Assembly: GCA_963768715.1 (NCBI GenBank)
Contig: CAVYJC010000011.1
Location: 620,001-684,000 of the forward strand
Source: DATKEJ01 sp963768715
GTDB taxonomy: Bacteria; Bacteroidota; Rhodothermia; Rhodothermales; DATKEJ01
Direction of reading: 5' to 3'
DNA length: 64,000 bases
A program made the translations under genes and the position numbers. The notes below the pieces were generated by a model, which saw only the letters and a list, made by a program, of their open reading frames with translations, did not search any database and was not told where the DNA came from. Shown here one piece after another: positions 9,247 through 18,599 of the stretch (the first letter of the stretch is position 1; each line of letters opens with the position of its first letter).

Positions 9247-10313
9247 TACTCAGGCAAATACAGCCCGAGCGTCTTCTTGTGCCGACGATAATACCCCCCC
9301 TCCGCGGCTTCCAGGCAGTCCGCTTTCAGGTCCGGCTGCACGTATTGGCATGTCGCGACGGCCTTGTCGTGATCATTGATTGAAAGGTTCTCGACGATCG
9401 CTTCCATGCACATGATCTGATCGTCGGCACTCCCCTCACGACAGAAATGTGACATGGCGGATGGATCATGCCACACTTGCCCGGCATAGCGTATGCCCAT
9501 TCCATGGAAACACCCGAGGCGGGGCTGCCCCTCGCGCCCGAGACACAGCTTGACGTCCTCGTCCCAGTCAGGCTTCCCGAGATTCAGATACACGTCGATC
9601 GCGTAGCGGTAACATGCCACCGCATATCGTGGATCCGAATCGCAGTCATACGTCCAGGGTGAGCCCTCAGAGCGATCCCTGACGGACAACGGCATGCTCC
9701 GATATTCCATAAAAACGCCAGTCGCGCACCGGTACTCGTCGAAGCGCCCCGTGAACGCTTTGCAGCCCGAAAGCGCCTCTTTGACGTCGTAGTCCGACGT
9801 CATCAACAGCGCGTGCCCCATCGCGTGGGGACATGCCCCGGCGCGAGCGGCGTTCTTCATCTCCTCAATCTTACAGATCTGAGTTGCCCGGCTCTCCACA
9901 TCGTTGAACGAATGGCTTCCGAACGCCGCCCTGATGACCCCGTGCATGCAGGCGTTCGTACACCGATCCGCACAGACGGAGAGACTTTGGCCGAGATCTC
10001 GGAGTTTCTGATAGATCGCAAAGCCAAGTGGATGGGCTTGCGAATGACATCGATCCCATCGCGCCTCGAGGAAGTCAAGCATGGCGACCGGACCTACCGA
10101 TTCGAAGTATTGCGAAAAGGCAGAATCCTTTGGTCCCTCGGCATAGGCTCTTTCGAAGGCTTCTCGCACGCTGTCTGGCAATGAGTCCCAGGAGGGATAT
10201 GACGTACTCATCTCGTCTCCCGGGGAGTCCTGAGCTAACGAAACCTCACCGGCGGCGAGCATCTCGATCGAAAAGAGACAGAGGAGGATATGAAGTCCTC
10301 GGCGGTACAACAT
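9246..10313 (-). CDS. Secreted cysteine/histidine-rich repeat protein, unknown family
   Basis: 355 residues, with a signal peptide at 1-28 (ending EVSLAQ). The mature part has about seven copies of a ~40-residue unit: a Cys, 7-13 residues, a second Cys, then x-(H/x)-(A/G)-x-G and a helical segment. Examples are CMHGVIRAAF, CPHAMGHALL, CATGVFMEY, CYRYAIDVYL, CFHGMGIRYA, CMEAIVENL and CLEAAEGGYY. The even Cys spacing (often exactly 10 residues apart) suggests one disulfide per helical repeat. The CxHxxGH-type residues could bind a metal. No known family is recognised. It sits downstream of the calcium-binding-type lipoprotein gene on the same strand. Confidence 0.7.
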   Translation of the reverse strand: MLYRRGLHILLCLFSIEMLAAGEVSLAQDSPGDEMSTSYPSWDSLPDSVREAFERAYAEGPKDSAFSQYFESVGPVAMLDFLEARWDRCHSQAHPLGFAIYQKLRDLGQSLSVCADRCTNACMHGVIRAAFGSHSFNDVESRATQICKIEEMKNAARAGACPHAMGHALLMTSDYDVKEALSGCKAFTGRFDEYRCATGVFMEYRSMPLSVRDRSEGSPWTYDCDSDPRYAVACYRYAIDVYLNLGKPDWDEDVKLCLGREGQPRLGCFHGMGIRYAGQVWHDPSAMSHFCREGSADDQIMCMEAIVENLSINDHDKAVATCQYVQPDLKADCLEAAEGGYYRRHKKTLGLYLPE

Positions 10314-10357
10314 CAGGTGCTATTGGTCGATGCGCAAAACGGTATTGGGCGAAACGC

Positions 10358-10390
10358 AGCGCGCCCACCTCACGAGGAAGTGGGCGCGCT
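10358..10390 (-). terminator. Probable intrinsic terminator
   Basis: A perfect 10-bp stem (GCGCGCCCAC / GTGGGCGCGC) with an 11-nt loop lies about 35 bp after the stop of the 10424-11350 lipoprotein gene. The T-run on the minus strand is weak (GTTTCG), so efficiency is uncertain. Confidence 0.55.
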
Positions 10391-10423
10391 TGCGATCAAA
10401 GGCTGATTTCTTCCAAACCGGGG

Positions 10424-11350
10424 TCAGTCATAGCAGGCTGGAGAATCATCCTGGTCAGTGAGTCCGTCGCAATCGTTGTCGAGTCCGTCGTTACACGTAT
10501 CGTCCGTCGCGAGGTCCTCGATTGCACCCGGATTAACGGCTGAAAGATCGTCGCGGCAATCAACTTGCCCGCCATTGCATGTCGGCGCGTAGTACAGGTC
10601 GGTGCCATACCCGTCCTGGTCGACGTCGGTACAGTCGTCGCACACATTCCCGATACCGTCGTTGTCGTCATCCGCCTGGTCGCTGTTGCTGACGTCGACG
10701 CAGTTGTCGCACGCGTCACCCACGCCGTCGGCATCCCCGTCAGCCTGGTCCGTATTGGCAACGTCGGGGCAGTTGTCTACGGCGTCGCCGCCTTCCTCAC
10801 AGATGCCGTCGCCGTCCGCGTCGGTGCCGCCATCCGAGTCATTTGGATCAGCGTAGCACGTATCACCGTCTGACAAGCAAACACCGTCCGCGTCGGAATC
10901 GTTGTCCGCGTCGAAGATGCACGGATCGACGTCGTCGGTCAGGCCGTCGCCGTCACGATCTTCGTAGCAGAACGCTTCACATGAGGTCGCCACAAAGGCC
11001 GTGTCCGCGTTCCAGTTGACGTCGAGCTCGTGGCCGTTGTGACCGGTTTGCTTCGCGTGCGGATTCACCTTGCCGCCGCAGCCCTCGCCTTCTCCGTCCC
11101 ACGCGTTCCCGTTCACGTTCAGGTGGACCAGCGCGCCCGCGCCGTCATTCAGGCTGGCATCGTAGTGGCAGATATCGTAGTTGTCTTTCTTCTTGCCGCC
11201 GTTCTCGCTCGGACCGTGCTTTGCTGCCACGCTCCCGTCGGCGGCGGAAAGCGCCGCTTCGCTGTTAACGTCGGTTGGTCCGTCATTACACGCGCCAATG
11301 GCTAACGTCATACAGACCGTACATACCAATAGGTAGTGAGATAATTTCAT
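10424..11350 (-). CDS. Lipoprotein with thrombospondin type 3 calcium-binding repeats
   Basis: 308 residues. A lipoprotein signal peptide ends in the lipobox TLAIGAC, so it is probably attached to a membrane by Cys 21. Residues ~130-260 contain thrombospondin-3-type acidic repeats (DxDxDGxxDxxDxC, for example DRDGDGLTDDVDPC and DADGVGDACDNC) that bind Ca2+. Towards the C-terminus is a MopE-like stretch (CNGGQVDCRDDLSAVNPGA, DNDCDGLTDQDDSP) with paired cysteines. Such modules are structural surface elements rather than enzymes. A strong hairpin downstream probably ends the transcript. Confidence 0.85.
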   Translation of the reverse strand: MKLSHYLLVCTVCMTLAIGACNDGPTDVNSEAALSAADGSVAAKHGPSENGGKKKDNYDICHYDASLNDGAGALVHLNVNGNAWDGEGEGCGGKVNPHAKQTGHNGHELDVNWNADTAFVATSCEAFCYEDRDGDGLTDDVDPCIFDADNDSDADGVCLSDGDTCYADPNDSDGGTDADGDGICEEGGDAVDNCPDVANTDQADGDADGVGDACDNCVDVSNSDQADDDNDGIGNVCDDCTDVDQDGYGTDLYYAPTCNGGQVDCRDDLSAVNPGAIEDLATDDTCNDGLDNDCDGLTDQDDSPACYD

Positions 11351-11624
11351 TCGTGCCTCTTTGAGATTCGGTGCTTGGGATGCGTCTCACTGCGGAGACG
11401 CCGGTGGTTCTTCCAGGTAGCAGTATATGACCGCGTACCAATGCGAGTCAAGTTTCAAGCCCCGGAATCTCCGATTGTCTCGGCGACTCTTTGAAGGGTC
11501 GGCCTCCGAGGCAATCAAGAAGCCCTCTAGACTGAAAGAATCCCCTGTGTATATTCGTTCGTCGATCTCATCCCGCGGGCCCGAGTATGTCCGCCGACAC
11601 TCATCACACGCCACGTTCCATCCC
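11351..11624. promoter_or_regulatory. Divergent intergenic region with perfect inverted repeat
   Basis: This region separates the TSP3 lipoprotein gene (minus) from the DUF885 gene (plus). It carries a perfect 7-bp inverted repeat, GCGTCTC (11382-11388) and GAGACGC (11395-11401), with a 6-nt loop. This could be an operator or a leader hairpin. No confident promoter boxes are seen. Confidence 0.35.
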
Positions 11625-13401
11625 ATGCAGCCAGTCTCTTCGAAGGTACTCTCCCTGATCGCTCCCCTCGCCCTCGCGACTTCTTTTGCGGTTGCCCAGT
11701 CGCCCGCCGACTCCCTCCACGCGCTCTTCGACGACGAGTGGGCTGCAGAACAGACATGGGACCCCATCGCGGCGACGTATCGCGGCAATCACGATCTGGA
11801 CGATCGGCTGCCGAACGTCTCACCCGATGCCTACGAATCTCAGCACGAAGCGCGCCTGAAGTATCTCGACCGGCTGCATGCGATCGATCGATCGGCGCTC
11901 GAACCCGACGACCAACTCAACTACGACCTCTTCGAATTCCGACTCGAAGGCGACATTTCGGAATACGCTTACAAGCTCTGGCGAATCCCGTTCTTGAGCG
12001 ACGACGGATTTCACACCACGCTCTCTCAGCTCGTTGAGGCAACGCCGTTCGAAGCCGTCGCCGATTACGAAACCTACCTGAAGCGGCTCTCCGCCATGCC
12101 CGCATACATCGACCAGGAGATCGCGAATATGCGGCAGGGGCTCATCGACGGGTTTACGCAACCTCGCATCATCCTGGATAACATCGAGCCCACGTTTGCG
12201 GCGCTCGCTGTCTCGACGCCCGAGGAAAGCGGCTTTTTCGCTCCGTTCGAAAACTTTCCGGCGAGCGTCCCCACGGCTGAAAAGGATCGGCTGCTCGCTG
12301 AAGGACGGAACGTCGTGCAGAACGCGGTCCTGCCTGCATTCTCCAAGCTTCGCACTTTCTTTCGCGAAGAGTACATGCCCGGTGCTCGCACGACTGTCGG
12401 GGCAACGGATCTGCCGGACGGCGACGCCTACTACCGCGAGCGCATCAAGAAATTCACGACGTTGGATCTGACGGCAGACGAGATTCATGCAGCTGGGCTT
12501 GCGCGAGGTGGCGCGGATCCGGACCGAGATGGAGGCGATCATCAAGGACGTCGGCTTCGAGGGATCCTTCCGCGAGTTCGTGGACTTCCTGCGGACCGAT
12601 CCGCAGTTCTACGCTCAAACGCCCCACGACTTGATGCTGCAGGCCGCATGGATCGCGAAGCGCATCGACGAGAAACTGCCGGCCTTCTTCGGCAAGCTGC
12701 CGAGAACGCCCTACGGCGTTCGGGCCGTACCCGACGACATCGCACCGAATTACACCACCGGCAGGTACTGGGAACCCATCCCGGGAGTCCGAGGCGGGCT
12801 GTTTATGGTGAACACGTATGCGCTCGACAAACGTCCGCTCTACACACTTGCCGCTCTCGCCCTGCACGAAGGCGTGCCGGGACATCACCTCCAGATTTCG
12901 CTCGCGCAAGAACTCGAAAATGTGCCACCGTTCCGGGCGAACCTTTACGTGGACGCATTCGGGGAAGGCTGGGGTCTCTATTGCGAGAAGCTCGGTGAGG
13001 AAATGGGGATCTACGAGACGCCCTATGAGCACTTCGGCAGGTTGACTTATGAAATGTGGCGGGCCGGACGCCTCGTCGTCGATACCGGCATACACGCGAT
13101 GGGATGGACACGGCAGCAGGCTGTCGATTTCTTCCTCGAGAACTCCGCCTTGGCCGAACACAATATCAACACGGAGGTCGATCGCTACATCGCGTGGCCG
13201 GGCCAGGCGCTGGCGTACAAGATGGGTGAGCTGAAGATCCTCGAACTGCGAGCGCGAGCGGAATCCGCTCTCGGAAAGAGCTTCGACGTTCGAGCATTCC
13301 ACGACGCTGTACTGCAGAACGGAGCGCTTCCACTGCCGATGCTCGACACACAGATCGATCACTATATCGACGACACGCTGGATACTTCAATGTCTGAGTG
13401 A
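11625..13401 (+). CDS. DUF885 family secreted metallopeptidase-like protein, one frameshift
   Basis: The start at 11625 gives a signal peptide (residues 1-26, ending SFAVAQ). The total is about 592 residues, normal for DUF885. The first part (LFDDEWAAEQTWDPIAATYRG) runs in one frame to about 12488, where IHA replaces an expected IHQLGLREVARI. The rest continues one frame over, as if one base had been added. The hallmark HEGVPGHHLQ is intact at about nt 12867-12896 and is followed by a downstream GEGWGLYCEKLGEEMG. Family members are predicted zinc-dependent peptidases, experimentally little characterised. The first-frame ORF continues with nonsense to 12998. Confidence 0.85.
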
Positions 13402-13441
13402 CATTTGACCTTCGTCTCTCGACGTTCGACCTTCTACCAAC
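13400..13441. repeat. Heptamer array filling the DUF885-rnr gap
   Basis: Six 7-bp units (gaccttc, gtctctc, gacgttc types) run from inside the TGA stop of the DUF885 gene to the base before the ATG of RNase R. The whole intergenic gap is therefore repeat, and the ribosome-binding region of the next gene consists of it. Confidence 0.65.
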
Positions 13442-15556
13442 ATGCCGCTATCTCGCAAACAGATTCGCACCGACATACTTCGTCTCCTCAAGAACAACGG
13501 TCACAAACTCTACCGTCCAAAAGAGATCGCGAAGAAGCTCGGGTACAACGAGAATCGGGACTACCGTGAGTTCCGTGACGTGCTCGCCGAGATGGACGAG
13601 CACGGCGCCATTGGTCGCGTCAAGGGCGGACGTTACACTTTCAAACCGCGTCCGACCAAGATTGAAGGCACGCTCGAGGTCAATCCGCAGGGTTTCGGCT
13701 TCGTCGACGTTCCCGGACAGAAAGAAGACGTCTTTATTCGCAGGACAAACATGGGTACGGCCATCGACGGCGATCTCGTTCGCATCGGCCTGGCCGCCCC
13801 GAGTCGCGGCGACCGGCAGCGTGAGGCCGAGGTGCTCGAAATCCTCGAACGCCGCCGAACGCGCGCTGTCGGCACATTCACCGAGAAGGGACATTTTGGG
13901 TTTGTCGAGCCCGACGACCGGCGGCTCGTAAACGACGTCTATGTCGCCCAGGACGCCTTCAACGGCGCAAAGTCCGGCGATAAGGTCGTTGTTTCAATCG
14001 ATCGCTTCGACGACCCCCGTGCCTCACCGGAAGGTCGCGTTCTAGACGTGCTGGGTTCGGCATCCGATCCCGCGATCCAAGTCCTGTCACTCGCACTCAG
14101 CCTGAATGTCCAAGTCGGCTTTCCTGAGGATGTGCTGCAGGAAGCTGGGGCGATCGAGACCGAAATCCCTGCGTCGGAAATCGAACGACGCCTCGACTTA
14201 CGGGCCAAACGAACGTTTACCATCGACCCGGAGGACGCGAAGGATTTCGACGATTCGATCCATATCGAATCCCTCCCGAACGGAAACCTCGAGATCGGGG
14301 TGCACATTGCCGACGTGAGCCACTACGTCGGATCCGACACGACTTTGGACAGTGAAGCGTTCAAGCGCGGGACCAGCGTCTACCTCGTGGACCGCGTCGT
14401 GCCAATGCTTCCGGAAAAGCTGTCAAATGAGGTCTGTTCCCTTCGTCCGGGCGAAGACAAGCTCACGTTCTCGTGCATTATGGAAGTGTCGCCACGAGGA
14501 ACGGTAAAGAGCTACAGAATCGAGGAAACGGTGATTCGCTCGGGGCACAGGTTCTCGTACGAAGAAGCTCAGGATCTTCTGATGGGGGGACATCCCGACC
14601 ACCCTTTCGCATCCGACGTTATTGAGGCGGGCGGCATCGCGCGGACGCTCACGAAGAAACGAATGAGCCGTGGCTCTGTCGATTTTGATCTTCCTGAAAT
14701 CAAGATTGTGCTGGACAAAGACGGCCATCCCGCCGACATCCTTCGAAAGGAACGCCTCGAGGCCAACCGGCTCATCGAGGAGCTCATGCTTCTGGCAAAC
14801 CGGACGATTGCGGAACATGTCGAGAAGACGCACAAAGGACACGCGTTTGTATTCCGCGTTCACGACGTGCCCAATGAGGAAAAAATTAGTCAACTCGCGC
14901 AATACGTGAAGGCTTTCGGATATCGGCTGCCCCTCACGAACGGGAAGGCCGAGTCAAAAGATCTGAACAACCTGCTCCAGCACGTCCAAGGCTCACCAGA
15001 GGAGTTCGTCATCGAGGATGCCGCGCTGAGGGCCATGGCGAAGGCTGTGTATGCAACCGAGAACAGCGGGCACTACGGCCTGGGCTTCAAAGCCTATACC
15101 CATTTCACCAGTCCGATTCGCCGTTACCCCGACCTCCTCGTCCACCGCCTTCTCAAACGATATGCACAGGGAGGCAAGAGTGTTGACAAAGATTCACTCG
15201 AGGCATCCTGCGTGCACTGCTCCGAACGTGAGCGCGTTGCCGTGGAGGCGGAGCGTGAGTCTGTCAAATTGAAGCAAGTCGAGTATATCCGGGAGCATAT
15301 CGGAGAGCGCTTCGACGGAGTAGTAACCGGTGTCACAAAGTTCGGAATCATCGTGCGGCTGAGCGGTCCCCTCGTCGAAGGACTCGTGCACGTCAGGGAC
15401 ATGGACGACGATCATTACGTTTATGACGAGCACACGTACTCTCTCGTCGGCGATTATTCGGGCAAGACCTATCGGCCGGGGGACAAAGTCAGCGTCAAGG
15501 TGGTCGAAGCCGATGTAGATGCAAGAGAGGTGGATCTTGTCATCGATGATCGATGA
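13442..15556 (+). CDS. rnr: Ribonuclease R (RNase II/RNB family 3'-5' exoribonuclease)
   Basis: 704 residues, a usual length. In order: winged-helix HTH (~5-75), cold-shock/OB domains (~78-210), RNB catalytic domain (~255-580) and S1 domain (~620-700). The metal-binding aspartates appear in DPEDAKDFDDSIHIE (~261-275). HFTSPIRRYPDLLVHRLL is the classical RNB signature near residue 555. RNase R degrades structured RNA in the cytosol and helps in rRNA and trans-translation quality control. No Shine-Dalgarno site is visible, because the gap before the ATG is a repeat array. The gene is intact. Its last codons (VIDDR) are formed by a second repeat array. Confidence 0.97.
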   Translation: MPLSRKQIRTDILRLLKNNGHKLYRPKEIAKKLGYNENRDYREFRDVLAEMDEHGAIGRVKGGRYTFKPRPTKIEGTLEVNPQGFGFVDVPGQKEDVFIRRTNMGTAIDGDLVRIGLAAPSRGDRQREAEVLEILERRRTRAVGTFTEKGHFGFVEPDDRRLVNDVYVAQDAFNGAKSGDKVVVSIDRFDDPRASPEGRVLDVLGSASDPAIQVLSLALSLNVQVGFPEDVLQEAGAIETEIPASEIERRLDLRAKRTFTIDPEDAKDFDDSIHIESLPNGNLEIGVHIADVSHYVGSDTTLDSEAFKRGTSVYLVDRVVPMLPEKLSNEVCSLRPGEDKLTFSCIMEVSPRGTVKSYRIEETVIRSGHRFSYEEAQDLLMGGHPDHPFASDVIEAGGIARTLTKKRMSRGSVDFDLPEIKIVLDKDGHPADILRKERLEANRLIEELMLLANRTIAEHVEKTHKGHAFVFRVHDVPNEEKISQLAQYVKAFGYRLPLTNGKAESKDLNNLLQHVQGSPEEFVIEDAALRAMAKAVYATENSGHYGLGFKAYTHFTSPIRRYPDLLVHRLLKRYAQGGKSVDKDSLEASCVHCSERERVAVEAERESVKLKQVEYIREHIGERFDGVVTGVTKFGIIVRLSGPLVEGLVHVRDMDDDHYVYDEHTYSLVGDYSGKTYRPGDKVSVKVVEADVDAREVDLVIDDR

Positions 15557-15575
15557 ATGATGATCGATGATTCTG
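15541..15575. repeat. Heptamer array overlapping the rnr stop codon
   Basis: Five in-phase 7-bp units of gatcgat type run through the final codons and TGA (15554-15556) of RNase R. The same unit family forms the C-terminus of the minus-strand gene ending at 29192. Confidence 0.7.
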
Positions 15576-15619
15576 TTATCCCGCGGGAAGCCCACCTCGG
15601 CGAAACGTGGTGGAGCCGC

Positions 15620-17275
15620 TTACTTCGTCCCGCCCAGCGCCCGCTCCAGAGCCTCCACTCGCGTTTCGAGCGCATCGATCCGCGCATCCTTTTCCGTCAA
15701 GGCGTCTTGTTGTGTCTTAACCGCTTCGATCAAGACGGGAATCACGCCGATGTAGTTCACCGACAGGTATCCGGCGTCGTTCTCGTGCACGAGCTCCGGC
15801 AGCACTTGGCGGACGTTCTGTGCAATAAGTCCGAACTGGACGCCGCTGTCGAAGCTCTTCTCAGGGTGCGCCTCACGGTCGTACTCGTAGCGCACGCCGT
15901 TGAGCTTTGAGAGAAGTCCCAATGGGCCCACAATCGGCTGGATGTTCTTCTTGTATCGTGCGTCCGACGGCACAGCAACGTTGTTGGCCAGGACGTTGCC
16001 GTTCACCTCGAGCTTTTCGCTCGGACTTGTCGTTCCGATCCCCACGTTCCCGCCTGAGGGCTGCAGTGCGATCGGCAGGCGGCGACTATCGGAAGACCGG
16101 TACGTGCCAATCGTCATGTTGTCGTCGGCAATGAAATACATGTACAGACGGTCCTGTTCGTTGGCTTCAATTACGACTCCGCCGCCCGTGTTGTTGTTGG
16201 CCTTTGCAATGTGCAGATGGCCTGCCGGCGCATTGGTGTTGATTCCGACGCCGCCGGCAGCCTCAATGAGAAATTGGTTAGGACCGGTAGACTCGAAGGC
16301 GCTTGCCGTGATTGATCGGTCGCTCCATACGAACGTCCCTTCGTCCCCATCTGAATCGCCGGTATCACTCGCGTTCCGAACCCGGGCATGGTTGCCGGCT
16401 GCAAAACTGTCGCGGCCGCCGGCGTAGTTGAGGGTGCCGCCTGGAACCGTTGAGGCTTGCCCGGCAGCGGTGTTCGCGTCGCCTCCTCCGATGGCGGCTT
16501 GGTCCCCCGACGCCGTCCCATAGTCGCCTCCTGCGATTGTGGATTCCTCCCCGCTTGCGGTGTTGAATGAGCCGCCGGCAACGACCGCATCATAATCCGT
16601 CGAATGGTTCCCCTCTCCGCCTCCAATGACGGCGCCGCTGCCCGAGGCCTCGTTGTTGGCGCCTCCCGAAACGGTCGCATTCTCCCAGGCGGTGTTTCCA
16701 AGCCCTCCTCCGATCGTGCCATAGTCGCCGGTCACCTGATGTCGCCCGGCGTTCGACTCCCGAACGGCGCCCCCGCCGGAAATCGTAGCGCCTTTGACGC
16801 CGGCCGAGATGGTGTTGTCGAGAAAGCCACCCAGAAGCGACGGACCTTCATCGTCGACTTCCGGAATCACTCGAAGGTTGCGAAGGCCCAGTGCATACGG
16901 CACGCTCGTCAACTCAACGCGTGGACCCACGATCTCGCCGGCAACCTCGATTTCGGCAAAGAACTGCTTGTCGAATGCAACCCACGCCAATGGCGGCGTT
17001 CCCGACGCCAGAATCAGATGAAAGACTCCATTGGCGATCGGTACGCCGGTGTAGGTGCGTTCCCAGTACTGCGTCCCGGTGGTGCTCCCATCGAACAAAC
17101 GGATCGTGATGTCTTTCGTCCCGTTGATCGGGACGTCACCGTCATCCGTCAGATATCCCTGAAACGACATGCCCTCGTAGGCCCCGCTGAACTGCGCTCG
17201 TGCTTCTTCGTTCAGGCCGGCAAGCAGTGAAATCGCAATAAGGATGAAGGTTGTATGGTGATGAAAGTTCTTCAT
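15620..17275 (-). CDS. Secreted surface/fibre-like protein with YadA-type head repeats and S74 chaperone domain
   Basis: 551 residues, intact. A signal peptide covers 1-28 (ending EEARAQ). An N-terminal module with FQGYLTDDGDVPINGT matches the start of the 4288 protein. Residues ~165-310 are head-type repeats (GGGxxNxASGxxxxIxGG). There is a GTFVWSDRS strand, then GVGINTNAP and VGIGTTSPSEKLEV segments typical of S74 fibres. The chaperone domain holds SDARYKKNI with the expected Ser-Lys pair and LIAQNVRQVLPELV. The terminal ~25 residues form a coiled coil (LEARVEALERAL type). It probably trimerises at the cell surface and clips off the chaperone. Confidence 0.85.
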   Translation of the reverse strand: MKNFHHHTTFILIAISLLAGLNEEARAQFSGAYEGMSFQGYLTDDGDVPINGTKDITIRLFDGSTTGTQYWERTYTGVPIANGVFHLILASGTPPLAWVAFDKQFFAEIEVAGEIVGPRVELTSVPYALGLRNLRVIPEVDDEGPSLLGGFLDNTISAGVKGATISGGGAVRESNAGRHQVTGDYGTIGGGLGNTAWENATVSGGANNEASGSGAVIGGGEGNHSTDYDAVVAGGSFNTASGEESTIAGGDYGTASGDQAAIGGGDANTAAGQASTVPGGTLNYAGGRDSFAAGNHARVRNASDTGDSDGDEGTFVWSDRSITASAFESTGPNQFLIEAAGGVGINTNAPAGHLHIAKANNNTGGGVVIEANEQDRLYMYFIADDNMTIGTYRSSDSRRLPIALQPSGGNVGIGTTSPSEKLEVNGNVLANNVAVPSDARYKKNIQPIVGPLGLLSKLNGVRYEYDREAHPEKSFDSGVQFGLIAQNVRQVLPELVHENDAGYLSVNYIGVIPVLIEAVKTQQDALTEKDARIDALETRVEALERALGGTK

Positions 17276-17442
17276 GGTCTCTCCGGGTAATCCTCACATC
17301 ACCATGCAATACCCGGAAACGGCGAGGATGGGGCAAGCGAGCGTACCCGCAACCCTATTGAATTGTCCACAGTGCTGATCAAGGCGAATTAGTACTTTCT
17401 CGAGTTACGCGTCCTCCACCTCACAGCACGAACTGAAATCCG

Positions 17443-18558
17443 TTGCGGTCAGTAAAGCCATTCGCGCACGCGGCCGTACTCCTCGCACTATTATCCGCGC
17501 GAGCTTCCGCACAGTACCGGGAGGACAGGGACACAGAGGCCGTCAACGAGGAACGTCTTTTCTACTTCGGCCTGGGATACGGATCTGACGCCGTCTTCAG
17601 TCCATTCACCGTCGTGATCGACGAGGGCTTCGACATCCTGCAGCTGGACGGGTGGGATCATCGCCTCTCCAGTCATCCCTTCGGGGCCTCCTTCAAGACG
17701 GTTATTCGCTCCATGCGACATCCTTTTGACACCATTTCGCAGAATGGGGTGAGCACGTTCCTCACTTCCGAGTTGCTTCCGCTCAGCACGCGCCAATCGG
17801 GCGGTGGTCAATGGCTGCCGAACTACCAGCTCCATCTGGTCGGCGGCGGCATGGTGGTGTCCGGCCTACGAGAATGGTATCGGGCGCATGGATTCGGGCA
17901 ACCGATGCTCTGGTCGATCGCGACCGCAGCCACCTACCACTTGCTCAACGAAACCGTCGAGAATGGATACTATCGCGGGCTTAACCTGGATGCGATAAGC
18001 GATCTCTACATATTCGACGTTGGCGGTATCGTACTCTTTTCGTCTAGGTCAGTCAGGAGATTCTTTTCGAGGAAGCTCCACATGCGAAGCTGGCTTCAGC
18101 AGCCGTCGATCGGGGTGCGTGACGGCTCGCTCGAGAACAGCGGCGACTACTACTCGATGCAGTGGCGCATCCCGGGAAGTCGTCAGTGGCATGTCTTCTA
18201 CTACTTCGGCCTCAACAATCTCGTCGGTCTTACGCGCCGCATGGAGTCCGGCTACGGGGTATCGGTCGGGGCCGGACTCCAGGCAAGAAATCAGGTTTTC
18301 GTCGACGAGGAGGACTACAGGAAGACCGTCGATCTCGTCGGCACTGCCGGCGTATTCCTCGACAGGGAGCACAGCCTGCTCGCATCGCTCGTCTACGCAA
18401 GGGCGAATTACCGGCGGCTCAGCCTGAACGTCTATCCGGGCGTGCTCCCAGGCCGCAAATGGAGTCCTGGGATGTGGGGGATCCTGGATGGCGGAGGATC
18501 AGTGCACCTTGGCGTTTCACTTCGGTGGCTGCCGGGGGTGTCGACGACGTTCAATTGA
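17443..18558 (+). CDS. Outer-membrane-associated hypothetical protein
   Basis: 371 residues from a TTG start, with a signal peptide (1-23, ending SARASAQ). The body has alternating hydrophobic/aromatic strands (RLFYFGLGYGSDAVF, WHVFYYFGLNNLVGL, GYGVSVGAGLQARNQVF) and a C-terminal GSVHLGVSLRWLPG. These suggest a membrane beta-barrel preceded by a helical segment (LWSIATAATYHLLNE). No family is recognised. No ATG is available that would keep the signal peptide. Upstream (17276-17442) is a divergent promoter region shared with the S74 gene. Confidence 0.6.
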   Translation: MRSVKPFAHAAVLLALLSARASAQYREDRDTEAVNEERLFYFGLGYGSDAVFSPFTVVIDEGFDILQLDGWDHRLSSHPFGASFKTVIRSMRHPFDTISQNGVSTFLTSELLPLSTRQSGGGQWLPNYQLHLVGGGMVVSGLREWYRAHGFGQPMLWSIATAATYHLLNETVENGYYRGLNLDAISDLYIFDVGGIVLFSSRSVRRFFSRKLHMRSWLQQPSIGVRDGSLENSGDYYSMQWRIPGSRQWHVFYYFGLNNLVGLTRRMESGYGVSVGAGLQARNQVFVDEEDYRKTVDLVGTAGVFLDREHSLLASLVYARANYRRLSLNVYPGVLPGRKWSPGMWGILDGGGSVHLGVSLRWLPGVSTTFN

Positions 18559-18599
18559 CTCCGGAGCTTTCGGATCCGCAAACCGCCAGGTACGAAAGG

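Noticed and set aside
11820..12545. Long antisense ORF in the DUF885 gene, and similar long antisense ORFs at 12454-13362, 34496-35536 and 30865-31626
   Set aside because: They lie opposite well-supported genes in GC-rich sequence, have Arg/Pro/Val-rich composition and show no motifs.
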